From positions 1 through 56,331 of the forward strand of contig CAKSHJ010000011.1 of the NCBI GenBank assembly GCA_934457095.1: a stretch of DNA of 56,331 nt. Reading direction: 5' to 3'. Position numbers and translations under genes: made by a program. Of the stretch, positions 8,355 to 15,901 are shown one piece after another (position 1 is the stretch's first letter; each line of letters begins with the position of its first letter). The notes beneath the pieces are model-generated. The model did no database searches. It saw only the letters and a program-made list of their open reading frames with translations, and was not told the origin of the DNA. Source of the stretch: an uncultured Eubacteriales bacterium (lineage in GTDB: Bacteria > Bacillota > Clostridia > Oscillospirales > Acutalibacteraceae).

Positions 8355-9461
8355 CTATTCCTGCTCTGTATCAGTCTGTATTTCTTCCGTATTTTCATTT
8401 ACAGACTCTTGTTCTTCTTCGCCGTAAAAGCCGCTTTTGGGCTTAATATCAATTTTCCAGCCGGTCAATTTTGCAGCCAACCGCGCATTTTGCCCCTTAT
8501 TACCGATCGCCAAAGACAATTGACCATCGGGCACGGTCACGCGGCAAGCACGATTCTCCTCATCGGTCACGGTAACAGAAAGCACATCTGCCGGAGAAAG
8601 CGCCGCGGCAATAAAAGCAGCCGGGTCCTCACTATACTCAATAATATCAATTTTCTCGCCGCCCAGCTCGTTTACAATATTAGAAACACGCGCGCCCCTT
8701 GCGCCAATGCAAGCGCCCACAGGGTCAACATCGGCATTGCGGCTGAGTACCGCCAATTTTGTGCGGGAGCCCGCTTCTCTGGAAACAGCTTTAATTTCCA
8801 CCGTACCGTCATAAATTTCGGGCACCTCGGTTTCAAACAGCCGCTTGACCAAATCAGGGTGTGTACGCGAAAGCATCACGCGAGGTCCGCGCTCGGTTTC
8901 CTTTACATCCACCACATAAATTTTAATATGGTCGCCCTCTCTAAGTACCTCATTACCCACCTGTTCGCTTCTTGGCAAAACCGCCTCAGCCTTGCCGATT
9001 CTGAGTGAAGCGGCGCCTGTTCTGGGGTCAATGCGCTCCACCAGCGCGCTGACAATTTCCTGCTGCTTACTCTGAAATTCCTGTAACATTTGGCCGCGTT
9101 CGCCGTCGCGAATCCCCTGCCGAATCATATTACGGGCAGTTTGCGCCGCTATCCGGCCGAACTCTTTGGTATTAAGCTGTATTTCCACCACATCACCAAC
9201 GGCAGCACCGGGGTTTATTGCCCGCGCCTGCTCCAAAGAAATCTCCCTGCCGGGCTCTAAAACCTCTTCTGCCGCCACTTTGCGCAAATACACCTCAAAT
9301 TCGCCCTTTTCGGTATTGACCTCCACACGGGCGTCCTCGTTATCATAGCTATTTTTACAGGCGGTCAAAATCGCCTTGGAGATTTTATCCACCATAAATT
9401 CCACATCAATACCGCGTTCCTTTTCCAAAAGATTCAACGCTTCAAACAATTCGCTGCTCAT
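8355..9461 (-). CDS. nusA: Transcription termination/antitermination factor NusA
   Basis: A 368-aa RNA polymerase-associated protein controlling pausing, termination and antitermination. The N-terminal domain (about 1-125) contains the EALNLLEKERGID opening; an S1 domain follows (about 130-200), then two KH domains, with GACIGARGARVSNIVNELGGEKIDI in KH1 and LAIGNKGQNARLAAKLTGWKIDI in KH2. There are no C-terminal acidic repeats, normal for Firmicutes. The four-base gap to rimP indicates one transcript. Confidence 0.97.
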   Translation of the reverse strand: MSSELFEALNLLEKERGIDVEFMVDKISKAILTACKNSYDNEDARVEVNTEKGEFEVYLRKVAAEEVLEPGREISLEQARAINPGAAVGDVVEIQLNTKEFGRIAAQTARNMIRQGIRDGERGQMLQEFQSKQQEIVSALVERIDPRTGAASLRIGKAEAVLPRSEQVGNEVLREGDHIKIYVVDVKETERGPRVMLSRTHPDLVKRLFETEVPEIYDGTVEIKAVSREAGSRTKLAVLSRNADVDPVGACIGARGARVSNIVNELGGEKIDIIEYSEDPAAFIAAALSPADVLSVTVTDEENRACRVTVPDGQLSLAIGNKGQNARLAAKLTGWKIDIKPKSGFYGEEEQESVNENTEEIQTDTEQE

Positions 9462-9465
9462 TTTT

Positions 9466-9981
9466 TTACAATTCCTCCTCTATTTCCTGCTGTTCTATAT
9501 CCACATCATCATCGCACGCTTTTACAAACGCCGTTTCCTTTTTAAGAATCTCCAAAACATCGCCGTTTTGCGTTTCCAGCTTCATAACGCCGTTGTCATA
9601 ATTCTGTAAAACGGCGGTAATATCACGCGCCCCGTCGGGCAACGGACGAATCAGTCTAACATGAACCACCGCGCCCAAATACGCTTCAAAATGCGCAGGC
9701 CGCACCAAATCCCTGTCAATGCCGGGCGAGCAAACCTCCAAACAATATTCGGTATCAATGGGGTCCAACCGGTCCAGCGGGTCGTTGATTGCGCGGCTCA
9801 ACGCCTCACAGTCGTCCAGCGTTACGCCCTGCGGCTTGTCTATAAAAATTCGCAAATAGTGGTAAGAACCCTCCTTTTCAAAGCGCACATCCCACAAGCT
9901 CAGTCCAAGCTGCCGGGCAAACGGCTCACACAACGTCGTAACCGCCGCAACGGTATTTCCGGGTTTCTTTTTTTGTGCCAA
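9466..9981 (-). CDS. rimP: Ribosome maturation factor RimP
   Basis: A RimP protein of about 171 aa needed for 30S assembly. The N-terminal domain contains LGLSLWDVRFEKEGSYHYLR and the hallmark DCEALSRAINDPLDRLDPID, and the C-terminal Sm-like domain covers the last 80 residues with an acidic tail. The start is ambiguous. A TTG at 9979-9981 is preceded by GAGGTGAGG, while a GTG three codons upstream (9990) overlaps that site. It is the first gene of the rimP-nusA-rnpM-rplGA-infB operon. Confidence 0.93.
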   Translation of the reverse strand: MAQKKKPGNTVAAVTTLCEPFARQLGLSLWDVRFEKEGSYHYLRIFIDKPQGVTLDDCEALSRAINDPLDRLDPIDTEYCLEVCSPGIDRDLVRPAHFEAYLGAVVHVRLIRPLPDGARDITAVLQNYDNGVMKLETQNGDVLEILKKETAFVKACDDDVDIEQQEIEEEL

Positions 9982-10002
9982 ACGCCTCACCTCAATAACA
10001 AT

Positions 10003-10028
10003 AAAAGAGCGGGCTGCCCCACTCTTTT
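10003..10028 (-). promoter_or_regulatory. Leader hairpin upstream of rimP
   Basis: AAAAGAG (10003-10009) pairs with CTCTTTT (10022-10028) and the interior is GC-rich (GGGC/GCCCC). On the minus strand the second arm ends in TTTT, so it may act as an attenuator or autogenous control site for the rimP-nusA-infB operon. Confidence 0.5.
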
Positions 10029-10056
10029 GTCCTTCTTTCTATACATAGTATGGTTT

Positions 10057-10085
10057 ATTTTATCATAAAATTCCCGCAAATGCAA
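10057..10085 (-). promoter_or_regulatory. Predicted promoter of the rimP-nusA-infB operon
   Basis: Minus-strand TTGCAT (10080-10085) and TAAAAT (10057-10062) with a 17-base spacer, about 75 bases before rimP. Confidence 0.5.
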
Positions 10086-10262
10086 GAGCAAACCCGATTT
10101 TTTCTATACAGAGAGGTTATTTTTGCAAAAGAAGCGGTTTTCCCAACAAAAACAAGCGCCCATTCCGGTATACTATATATAATATTTTATAAAAATAATA
10201 CCGTTTGTAAATATTGCAGAAACATGTTTTTACGGTAAATTTCCGACAAAAAATAAAAATGC
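10086..10262. other. AT-rich intergenic stretch between rimP and spoIIID
   Basis: Apart from the rimP leader and promoter on the left and the SigE-like promoter on the right, I see no gene, hairpin or repeat here. Short frames on both strands lack ribosome sites and family similarity. Confidence 0.5.
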
Positions 10263-10292
10263 GTATAACGCCGAATATGCGTGCATACAAAT
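10263..10292 (+). promoter_or_regulatory. SigE-type sporulation promoter of spoIIID
   Basis: GTATAA (10263-10268) and CATACAAAT (10284-10292) resemble the mother-cell SigE -35 and -10 elements at about the right spacing. In Bacillus spoIIID is SigE-dependent, so the match fits the gene it precedes. Confidence 0.55.
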
Positions 10293-10324
10293 GCCTTAGT
10301 AGTGAATAAAGGGGTGTAACCGTT

Positions 10325-10630
10325 TTGAAAGTGAACAGGGAGAAGCTTGCAGAGCACAGCATCAGTCACGATGTGGAGGACCGCAGCGTCATATTAGGGC
10401 AATATATTTCGACAACACACTCCACCGTGCGCAGTACGGCAAAAAAATTCGGCGTAAGCAAAAGTACCGTACACAAAGATGTGGCGGAACGTTTGAAATA
10501 CATAGACCCGCAGCTATATCAGGAAGTCAAGCAAATTCTGGAGACCAACAAAGCACAGCGACACATTCGGGGAGGCATGGCAACCAAGCTAAAATATAAA
10601 AAAACACCGAACGGTTCGCAATCGGTATAA
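10325..10630 (+). CDS. spoIIID: Sporulation transcriptional regulator SpoIIID
   Basis: This 101-aa mother-cell DNA-binding protein switches gene expression between the SigE and SigK stages. Residues 37-60 contain the helix-turn-helix STVRSTAKKFGVSKSTVHKD, nearly invariant in the family, and residues 75-93 hold the basic QRHIRGGMATKLKYK tail. The likely start is TTG at 10325, preceded by AAAGGGG; GTG codons downstream would remove a roughly 20-residue N-terminal extension compared with the Bacillus protein. It is convergent with the SpoIIQ-like gene across a shared terminator. It is good evidence that the organism forms endospores. Confidence 0.95.
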   Translation: MKVNREKLAEHSISHDVEDRSVILGQYISTTHSTVRSTAKKFGVSKSTVHKDVAERLKYIDPQLYQEVKQILETNKAQRHIRGGMATKLKYKKTPNGSQSV

Positions 10631-10666
10631 AAAAACGGCAGCGTGCATAATCCCGCTGCCGTTTCC
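10631..10666. terminator. Shared bidirectional terminator, spoIIID / spoIIQ-like
   Basis: AAACGGCAGCG (10633-10643) pairs with CGCTGCCGTTT (10654-10664), flanked by A on the left and T on the right. Confidence 0.7.
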
Positions 10667-10680
10667 TGCTGTTCAAATTT

Positions 10681-11520
10681 TCACTCAGCTTCCTTTAATA
10701 CCAACATAGGGTCAATCCATACGCCGTCGCGTTTCATCTGCAAATGCAAATGCAAGCCGGTTTTTTCCTCCAGCGGCACAGTACCCACCGTACCTAAAAT
10801 TTGACCGTCCTCTACCGTGTCGCCCGCTGCCAGCGCACTTTTCTCGGCAAGCCCGCAGTAACGCACCTCAATATCTCCATGCGTAATAATCAGCACATTG
10901 CCCCACATCACATCCTCATAGCTGTCCACCACAGTGCCCGCGCCAATGCTCATCACATTCTGCCCGGCTTCCGCGCCAAGGTCCAGCCCATCATGCGTGC
11001 GCCAATCGTCCATAGTCATGTTATAAACAGGGTCATTATTGCTAAAGCCGTTTAAAATTTCCTGCCCGGCAACCGGGTAATTGTAAAATTCCGGCGCCTT
11101 ACTCTCAGGCTGCTCCTGCACGCTCTCTGTCACCTGACTCTCCGGCTGAGAACTAACTGCCTCCTGCGCAACAGGAGTCGATTCGACCTGCTGCATATTG
11201 CCCTGGCTTACGCTTTCCTCTCTGGGCACACCGCTTATGGTCCGGTTGGCCTCGGCGGTGGAACTGGGTGACGAAGAAACCGGACTTTTGGTCACATCCG
11301 AAATTTTTGCCACGGTATCATATGTTGCCCAAGCGCCGACGCCCAAAGCTACCAAACACAGCGCCATAGCCAAATAAACGCCAACATTCTTCTGTTTTTT
11401 AGCAGTAGGTTGACCGTTATCTCTAACGGCGCTTTTTTTCCTATACGGTATATCGTCTGGAAAATCCTGCTCAAATTCATCATTTTCCTTATATGGTTTT
11501 GGCTCCTTTTTAAAATCCAT
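10681..11520 (-). CDS. spoIIQ: M23 peptidase-domain sporulation protein, SpoIIQ-like
   Basis: A 279-aa membrane protein with an N-terminal cytoplasmic acidic segment, one membrane helix (about residues 47-70), a Ser/Gln-rich linker and a C-terminal LytM/M23 domain (about 160-275). The HDGLD motif supplies the first zinc-ligand His and Asp and HLHLQ the last ligand, so unlike Bacillus SpoIIQ the zinc site looks intact, as in clostridial SpoIIQ. SpoIIQ sits in the forespore membrane and forms a channel with SpoIIIAH. The position next to spoIIID and a SigF-like promoter upstream support this. The ATG at 11518-11520 has GGAGG before it. A general M23 cell-wall hydrolase is the alternative. Confidence 0.8.
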   Translation of the reverse strand: MDFKKEPKPYKENDEFEQDFPDDIPYRKKSAVRDNGQPTAKKQKNVGVYLAMALCLVALGVGAWATYDTVAKISDVTKSPVSSSPSSTAEANRTISGVPREESVSQGNMQQVESTPVAQEAVSSQPESQVTESVQEQPESKAPEFYNYPVAGQEILNGFSNNDPVYNMTMDDWRTHDGLDLGAEAGQNVMSIGAGTVVDSYEDVMWGNVLIITHGDIEVRYCGLAEKSALAAGDTVEDGQILGTVGTVPLEEKTGLHLHLQMKRDGVWIDPMLVLKEAE

Positions 11521-11540
11521 ATTCAGCACCTCCTGCAAAA

Positions 11541-11570
11541 TAGGTTGCCCGCTCTTTACGCTGAATATGC
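11541..11570 (-). promoter_or_regulatory. SigF/SigG-type forespore promoter of the SpoIIQ-like gene
   Basis: On the minus strand GCATA (11566-11570), 15 bases, then GGGCAACCTA (11541-11550), which matches the SigF pattern GYATA-N15-GGNNANANTR except at one position. Confidence 0.6.
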
Positions 11571-11655
11571 CAAAACCGCTTTTATTTTTTTGGCCGAAAA
11601 ACAGACGATTTTTCGCAACGGAAATATGTAAAAAAGGAAAAATGCAGGTATGTTC

Positions 11656-11684
11656 TTGATAAACGCTGTAATTTTTTATATAAT
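11656..11684 (+). promoter_or_regulatory. Predicted promoter of the carboxynorspermidine-thi operon
   Basis: TTGATA (11656-11661), 17 bases, TATAAT (11679-11684). Only about 35 bases separate it from the first start codon, leaving no room for a riboswitch. Confidence 0.6.
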
Positions 11685-11724
11685 AATTGCGATAATGTTA
11701 GCGTTTAAAGGAGAACAAAATATC

Positions 11725-12924
11725 ATGGGAAGAGCCTTAATGATTGGAGCCGGCGGAGTCGCCGGAGTAGTGGCGCACAAATGCTGCCAAAACCCGCAGG
11801 TATTCAAAGAACTTTGCATTGCAAGCCGCACGCTCTCAAAATGCAACGCGCTCAAAGCAAAGCTTGCCGGCAGCAAAACCAAGGTAACCACCGCGCAGCT
11901 CAACGCCAACAATACCGCCGAAATCATCGCGCTGATCGAGCAATTCAAACCGGACATTGTAATCAACGTCGCGCTGCCGTATCAGGACCTGACCATTATG
12001 GAAGCCTGCCTTGCAACAAAGGTGCATTACTTAGACACCGCCAATTACGAGCCGCCCGACACGGCAAAATTCGAGTACAAATGGCAATGGGCATACCGCG
12101 AAAAATTCACACAAGCGGGCATTACGGCCATTTTAGGCAGCGGCTTTGACCCGGGCGTTACAGGCGTATTTTCAGCCTATGCACAAAAGCATTATTTCGA
12201 CGAAATCCACACCATAGACATCGTCGATGCCAACGCCGGCGACCACGGTTATGCCTTCGCCACCAATTTCAACCCGGAAATCAATATTCGAGAGGTAACT
12301 GCAAACGGCAGCTATTTTGAAAACGGCAAATTCATCGAAACCGCTCCCATGTCCATAAAACGGGTATACAATTTACCGCAAATCGGCCCAAAAGACATCT
12401 ACCTGCTGCACCACGAGGAAATGGAATCCCTTGCGCAAAACATCAAAGGAATCCGCCGCATCCGCTTCTGGATGACCTTCTCCGAGAGCTATTTAACGCA
12501 CCTGAAGGTACTGGAAAACGTAGGCATGACCTCGATTCAACCGATCGATTTTGAAGGAAAGCAGATCGTGCCGCTGCAATTTTTAAAAGCGGTCCTACCG
12601 GACCCTGCCACTTTGGGACCGAGAACCAAAGGCAAAACGAACATCGGCTGCATTTTCACAGGCATAAAAGACGGCAAAGAAAAAAGCTACTATATCTATA
12701 ATGTTTGCGACCACCAAGCCTGTTATGCAGAGGTAGGCTCGCAGGCAATTTCCTACACCACAGGCGTTCCGGCCATGATCGGCGCAATGATGGTTCTAAC
12801 AGGAAAATGGAACCGGCCGGGCGTTTACAACGTAGAGGAATTCGACCCGGATCCGTTCATGGAAGCACTGAACGAAAACGGCCTGCCATGGGTCGAGGAC
12901 TTCCACCCGACTTTAATCGACTGA
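11725..12924 (+). CDS. Carboxynorspermidine synthase (saccharopine dehydrogenase family)
   Basis: A 399-aa NAD(P)-dependent reductase that would condense aspartate semialdehyde with a diamine to give carboxy(nor)spermidine. The N-terminal Rossmann motif is LMIGAGGVAGVVAHKC (residues 4-19), and the LDTANYEPP and GSGFDPGVTG motifs are typical of the Lys9/CANSDH family. The ATG at 11725 has AAAGGAG upstream; an earlier start would add an implausible hydrophobic leader. It overlaps the next gene region (TGATG) and is directly followed by nspC, which identifies the branch. This pathway replaces S-adenosylmethionine-dependent spermidine synthesis in many gut bacteria. Confidence 0.9.
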   Translation: MGRALMIGAGGVAGVVAHKCCQNPQVFKELCIASRTLSKCNALKAKLAGSKTKVTTAQLNANNTAEIIALIEQFKPDIVINVALPYQDLTIMEACLATKVHYLDTANYEPPDTAKFEYKWQWAYREKFTQAGITAILGSGFDPGVTGVFSAYAQKHYFDEIHTIDIVDANAGDHGYAFATNFNPEINIREVTANGSYFENGKFIETAPMSIKRVYNLPQIGPKDIYLLHHEEMESLAQNIKGIRRIRFWMTFSESYLTHLKVLENVGMTSIQPIDFEGKQIVPLQFLKAVLPDPATLGPRTKGKTNIGCIFTGIKDGKEKSYYIYNVCDHQACYAEVGSQAISYTTGVPAMIGAMMVLTGKWNRPGVYNVEEFDPDPFMEALNENGLPWVEDFHPTLID

Positions 12925-12938
12925 TGAAGGAACTTACA

Positions 12939-14075
12939 ATGAATATCGACATTTCCGCCTTACCCACCCCGGCATATCTGGTAGACGAGCGTTTACTGCT
13001 GAAAAATTTAGAGCAACTGCAAAATATAAAAAACCGTAGCGGCTGCAAAATTCTGCTGGCACAAAAAGCCTTTTCCCTGTTCGCGCTCTACCCGCTCATC
13101 GGCAAATATTTAGACGGCGTAGCAGCAAGCGGAGTTTTCGAGGCGCGGCTGGGCTTTGAGGAAATGGGCAAAGAGGTCCACACCTACGCGCCGGCATTCG
13201 CTCCGGGCGATATGGAACAGATTATCGAGTATTCCGACCACATCCTATTCAATTCATTTGGCCAGTGGCGGCAATTCCAAGGGCAAATCAAAACAAGCGG
13301 CAAGCAAATCGAATGCGGCCTGCGTATCAACCCGCAATATTCCGAAATCGCAACCGATTTATACAACCCCTGCATCACAGGCTCACGGCTGGGCATACCG
13401 CCGCAGCATTTTGAGCCGGACAACCTGACCGGCATCGACGGGTTTCACTTTCACACCATGTGCGAGCAAAATGCCGACGTCTTAAAGCGCACGTTAAAAG
13501 CGGTAGACCAAACCTTCGGCGCATATATCAAGCAGGCAAAATGGCTCAATTTCGGAGGCGGCCACCACATCACCAAAACCAACTACGACGCAGAAACGCT
13601 GATAGACTGCATTACATCAACGCAGGAGCGCTACGGCGTACAGGTCTATTTAGAACCGGGAGAAGCCGTAGCGCTGAACACAGGGTATCTCATCACCACC
13701 GTACTGGACACGATGGAAAACGGCATACCGCTGGCAATTTTAGACGCCTCGGCAGCGTGCCACATGCCGGACGTACTGGAAATGCCGTACCGACCGCACA
13801 TTGTAGGAGCCGGCAAGCCGGGAGAAAAGCCGTATACCTACCGTTTGGGCGGCCCCACGTGTTTAGCGGGAGACATCATCGGAGACTACTCGTTTGACGC
13901 ACGGCTGCGCGCAGGAGACAAGCTGATTTTTTGCGACATGGCACATTATACGATGGTAAAAAATAACACCTTCAACGGCATGCCCCTACCCGCAATCGCA
14001 GTATATTCACAAAAAAAAGGCTTTCAAATCGTCAAACAATTCGGCTATGAGGACTTCAAAAACCGTCTGTCGTAA
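12939..14075 (+). CDS. nspC: Carboxynorspermidine decarboxylase
   Basis: A 378-aa PLP-dependent alanine-racemase-fold decarboxylase that turns carboxy(nor)spermidine into (nor)spermidine. The N-terminal TPAYLVDERLLLKNL and LLAQKAFS, where the lysine is the PLP-binding residue near 41, are characteristic, as are GFHFHTMCEQ, LNFGGGHHIT and YLEPGEAV. The C-terminal GPTCLAGDIIGDY matches the second active-site half contributed across the dimer. The ATG at 12939 has AAGGA eight bases upstream and is preferred over an ATG overlapping the previous stop codon. Length is normal for the family. Confidence 0.94.
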   Translation: MNIDISALPTPAYLVDERLLLKNLEQLQNIKNRSGCKILLAQKAFSLFALYPLIGKYLDGVAASGVFEARLGFEEMGKEVHTYAPAFAPGDMEQIIEYSDHILFNSFGQWRQFQGQIKTSGKQIECGLRINPQYSEIATDLYNPCITGSRLGIPPQHFEPDNLTGIDGFHFHTMCEQNADVLKRTLKAVDQTFGAYIKQAKWLNFGGGHHITKTNYDAETLIDCITSTQERYGVQVYLEPGEAVALNTGYLITTVLDTMENGIPLAILDASAACHMPDVLEMPYRPHIVGAGKPGEKPYTYRLGGPTCLAGDIIGDYSFDARLRAGDKLIFCDMAHYTMVKNNTFNGMPLPAIAVYSQKKGFQIVKQFGYEDFKNRLS

Positions 14076-14104
14076 AGACTACAAAAAAACAAGGAGATTC
14101 CATA

Positions 14105-14299
14105 ATGAAACTAAACGGAACGCCGATTACTTTAACGCAACCGCAGCCGTTGCAGAGCGTACTTCTGGCGCACCAATTCGACCCTACGCGCGTCGCGGTG
14201 GAATTAAACGGAAAAATCGTACCGAAAAGCGCATATGAAACCACCACCGTAACCAACGGCGACCATTTAGAGGTGGTCAGCTTTGTAGGCGGAGGCTGA
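14105..14299 (+). CDS. thiS: Sulfur carrier protein ThiS
   Basis: This 64-aa ubiquitin-like protein carries sulfur as a C-terminal thiocarboxylate for thiazole synthesis. The C-terminus is FVGGG, providing the required Gly-Gly, and the central RVAVELNGKIVPKSAYETT fits the beta-grasp family. AAGGAG precedes the ATG. It opens the thiSFGH-tenI block and is one base from thiF. Confidence 0.92.
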   Translation: MKLNGTPITLTQPQPLQSVLLAHQFDPTRVAVELNGKIVPKSAYETTTVTNGDHLEVVSFVGGG

Positions 14300-14300
14300 C

Positions 14301-15104
14301 ATGAACCTGACCGTAAACGGAAAACAATACACAACGAAAGCGACCACCATCGCACAATTGGCAGCGGAACTGCAGCTACCAACGGACGTTACCATCGTAA
14401 ACGGCTTTCAAACGGCGGAAAACTTAGCGCTAACAGAGGGCGACAGCGTCACATTGATCCAAAAAGGGGTCATGCCGTCGCCGGACGAACTGGAAAGCAT
14501 GATGTGCGCGCGGCACACGCCGCAAGTACACGAAAAAGTCAAAGCGGCAAAAGTAGCAATCGCAGGACTTGGCGGCCTTGGCTCAAACATTGCAATTTTG
14601 CTGGCACGCACGGGCGTAGGCACGCTGTTTCTGGTAGATTTCGACATCGTAGAACCAAGCAATTTAAACCGGCAAAGCTATTTTATCACGCATTTGGGCA
14701 TGGCCAAAACAGAGGCATTAAAGGAACAAATCACGCAAATCAACCCCTTTATCACGGTAAAAACACGCCAAATCAAAGTCACCGAAGAAAACGCGCCCGA
14801 GTTATTTGCAAACTACCCGATTATATGCGAAGCCTTTGACAACCCGCAATCGAAAGCAATTTTAGTCAACACGCTGCTCACGCAAAGCGCCGGCACCAAA
14901 TTGATATGCGGCAGCGGCATGGCGGGGTACGGTTCGTGCAACACGATCCAAACCAAGCAAGCGCTGCAAGGGCTGTACCTTTGCGGAGACGGCAGCAGCG
15001 GCGCGGCAGTCGGCAACGGCTTAATGGCGCCCCGTGTAACGGCCTGCGCAGCGCATCAGGCAAACATGGCGCTGCGACTCATTTTAGGAATCCGGGAGGT
15101 GTAA
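14301..15104 (+). CDS. thiF: ThiS adenylyltransferase ThiF with N-terminal beta-grasp domain
   Basis: A 267-aa E1-like enzyme that adenylates the C-terminus of ThiS. Residues 1-55 form a second ThiS-like beta-grasp domain without a Gly-Gly end. The E1 core begins near residue 75 with AKVAIAGLGGLGSNIAILLARTGVG (nucleotide-binding glycine loop), then VDFDIVEPSNLNRQSY and CEAFDNPQSK. The CxxC zinc pairs of larger MoeB-type enzymes are absent, as in the clostridial ThiF subgroup. GGAGG lies just before the ATG, and the gene directly follows thiS. Confidence 0.9.
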   Translation: MNLTVNGKQYTTKATTIAQLAAELQLPTDVTIVNGFQTAENLALTEGDSVTLIQKGVMPSPDELESMMCARHTPQVHEKVKAAKVAIAGLGGLGSNIAILLARTGVGTLFLVDFDIVEPSNLNRQSYFITHLGMAKTEALKEQITQINPFITVKTRQIKVTEENAPELFANYPIICEAFDNPQSKAILVNTLLTQSAGTKLICGSGMAGYGSCNTIQTKQALQGLYLCGDGSSGAAVGNGLMAPRVTACAAHQANMALRLILGIREV

Positions 15105-15107
15105 CCA

Positions 15108-15875
15108 ATGAACGACCCACTCATTCTGGGCGAACACCGCTTCACATCGCGGTTTATTCTAGGCTCCGGCAAATACGCGCTGGAGCAAATGCCAAACGTC
15201 ATCAAAAGCAGCGGCGCACAAATCGTAACGCTTGCGGTGCGGCGCGCGAACACGCACAGTCAAAGCAACATTTTAGACTATCTGCCGAAAAACATCACAC
15301 TTTTACCAAATACCTCCGGTGCAAGAAACGCGCAGGAAGCAATCCGCATTGCACGCCTGGCACGCGAACTGGGCTGCGGCAATTTCATAAAAATAGAAGT
15401 GATTCCGGACAGCAAATACTTACTGCCGGACAACTACGAAACCGCAAAAGCAACAGAAACCTTAGCAAAAGAAGGCTTTGTGGTACTGCCATACATGTAC
15501 CCGGACTTAATCGCGGCAAGAGCATTCGTCAACGCAGGAGCAGCAGCGGTCATGCCGCTTGCAGCGCCCATCGGCAGCAACAAGGGCCTTGCGACCAAAG
15601 AATTCATCCAAATTCTGGTAAACGAAATCGAGCTGCCGATTATCGTAGACGCCGGAATCGGAGCGCCGTCGCAAGCATGCGCGGCAATGGAAATGGGCGT
15701 TGCGGCGGTCATGGCAAACACCGCAATCGCAACGGCGCAAAATAAGGAGTTGATGGCAAACGCGTTCAAAACCGCAATTGAAGCGGGCCGCACGGCATAT
15801 CTCGGGGGATTAGGGCGAGTGCTGCCGTTCACGGGCGAGGCCTCATCGCCACTGACCGGTTTTTTAGCGGACTAA
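15108..15875 (+). CDS. thiG: Thiazole synthase ThiG
   Basis: A 255-aa TIM-barrel enzyme that builds the thiazole phosphate ring from deoxyxylulose phosphate, dehydroglycine and ThiS thiocarboxylate. Recognisable motifs are FTSRFILGSGKY, LAVRRANTH, NFIKIEVIPD (Schiff-base lysine), AAAVMPLAAPIGS and VDAGIGAPSQA, ending with ASSPLTGFL. Length is typical. It is three bases after thiF. Confidence 0.97.
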   Translation: MNDPLILGEHRFTSRFILGSGKYALEQMPNVIKSSGAQIVTLAVRRANTHSQSNILDYLPKNITLLPNTSGARNAQEAIRIARLARELGCGNFIKIEVIPDSKYLLPDNYETAKATETLAKEGFVVLPYMYPDLIAARAFVNAGAAAVMPLAAPIGSNKGLATKEFIQILVNEIELPIIVDAGIGAPSQACAAMEMGVAAVMANTAIATAQNKELMANAFKTAIEAGRTAYLGGLGRVLPFTGEASSPLTGFLAD

Positions 15876-15901
15876 GCAAGGAAGAAAGGCAGGAGCAGAC
15901 C

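Noticed and set aside
12705..12938. Extended N-terminus for nspC
   Set aside because: The extra residues overlap the carboxynorspermidine synthase gene in another frame; AAGGA before the ATG at 12939 and family length fix the start.
11573..14104. TPP riboswitch before the thi genes
   Set aside because: I looked for the conserved CTGAGA and ACCTGATC-type blocks in the operon leader and before thiS and saw neither.
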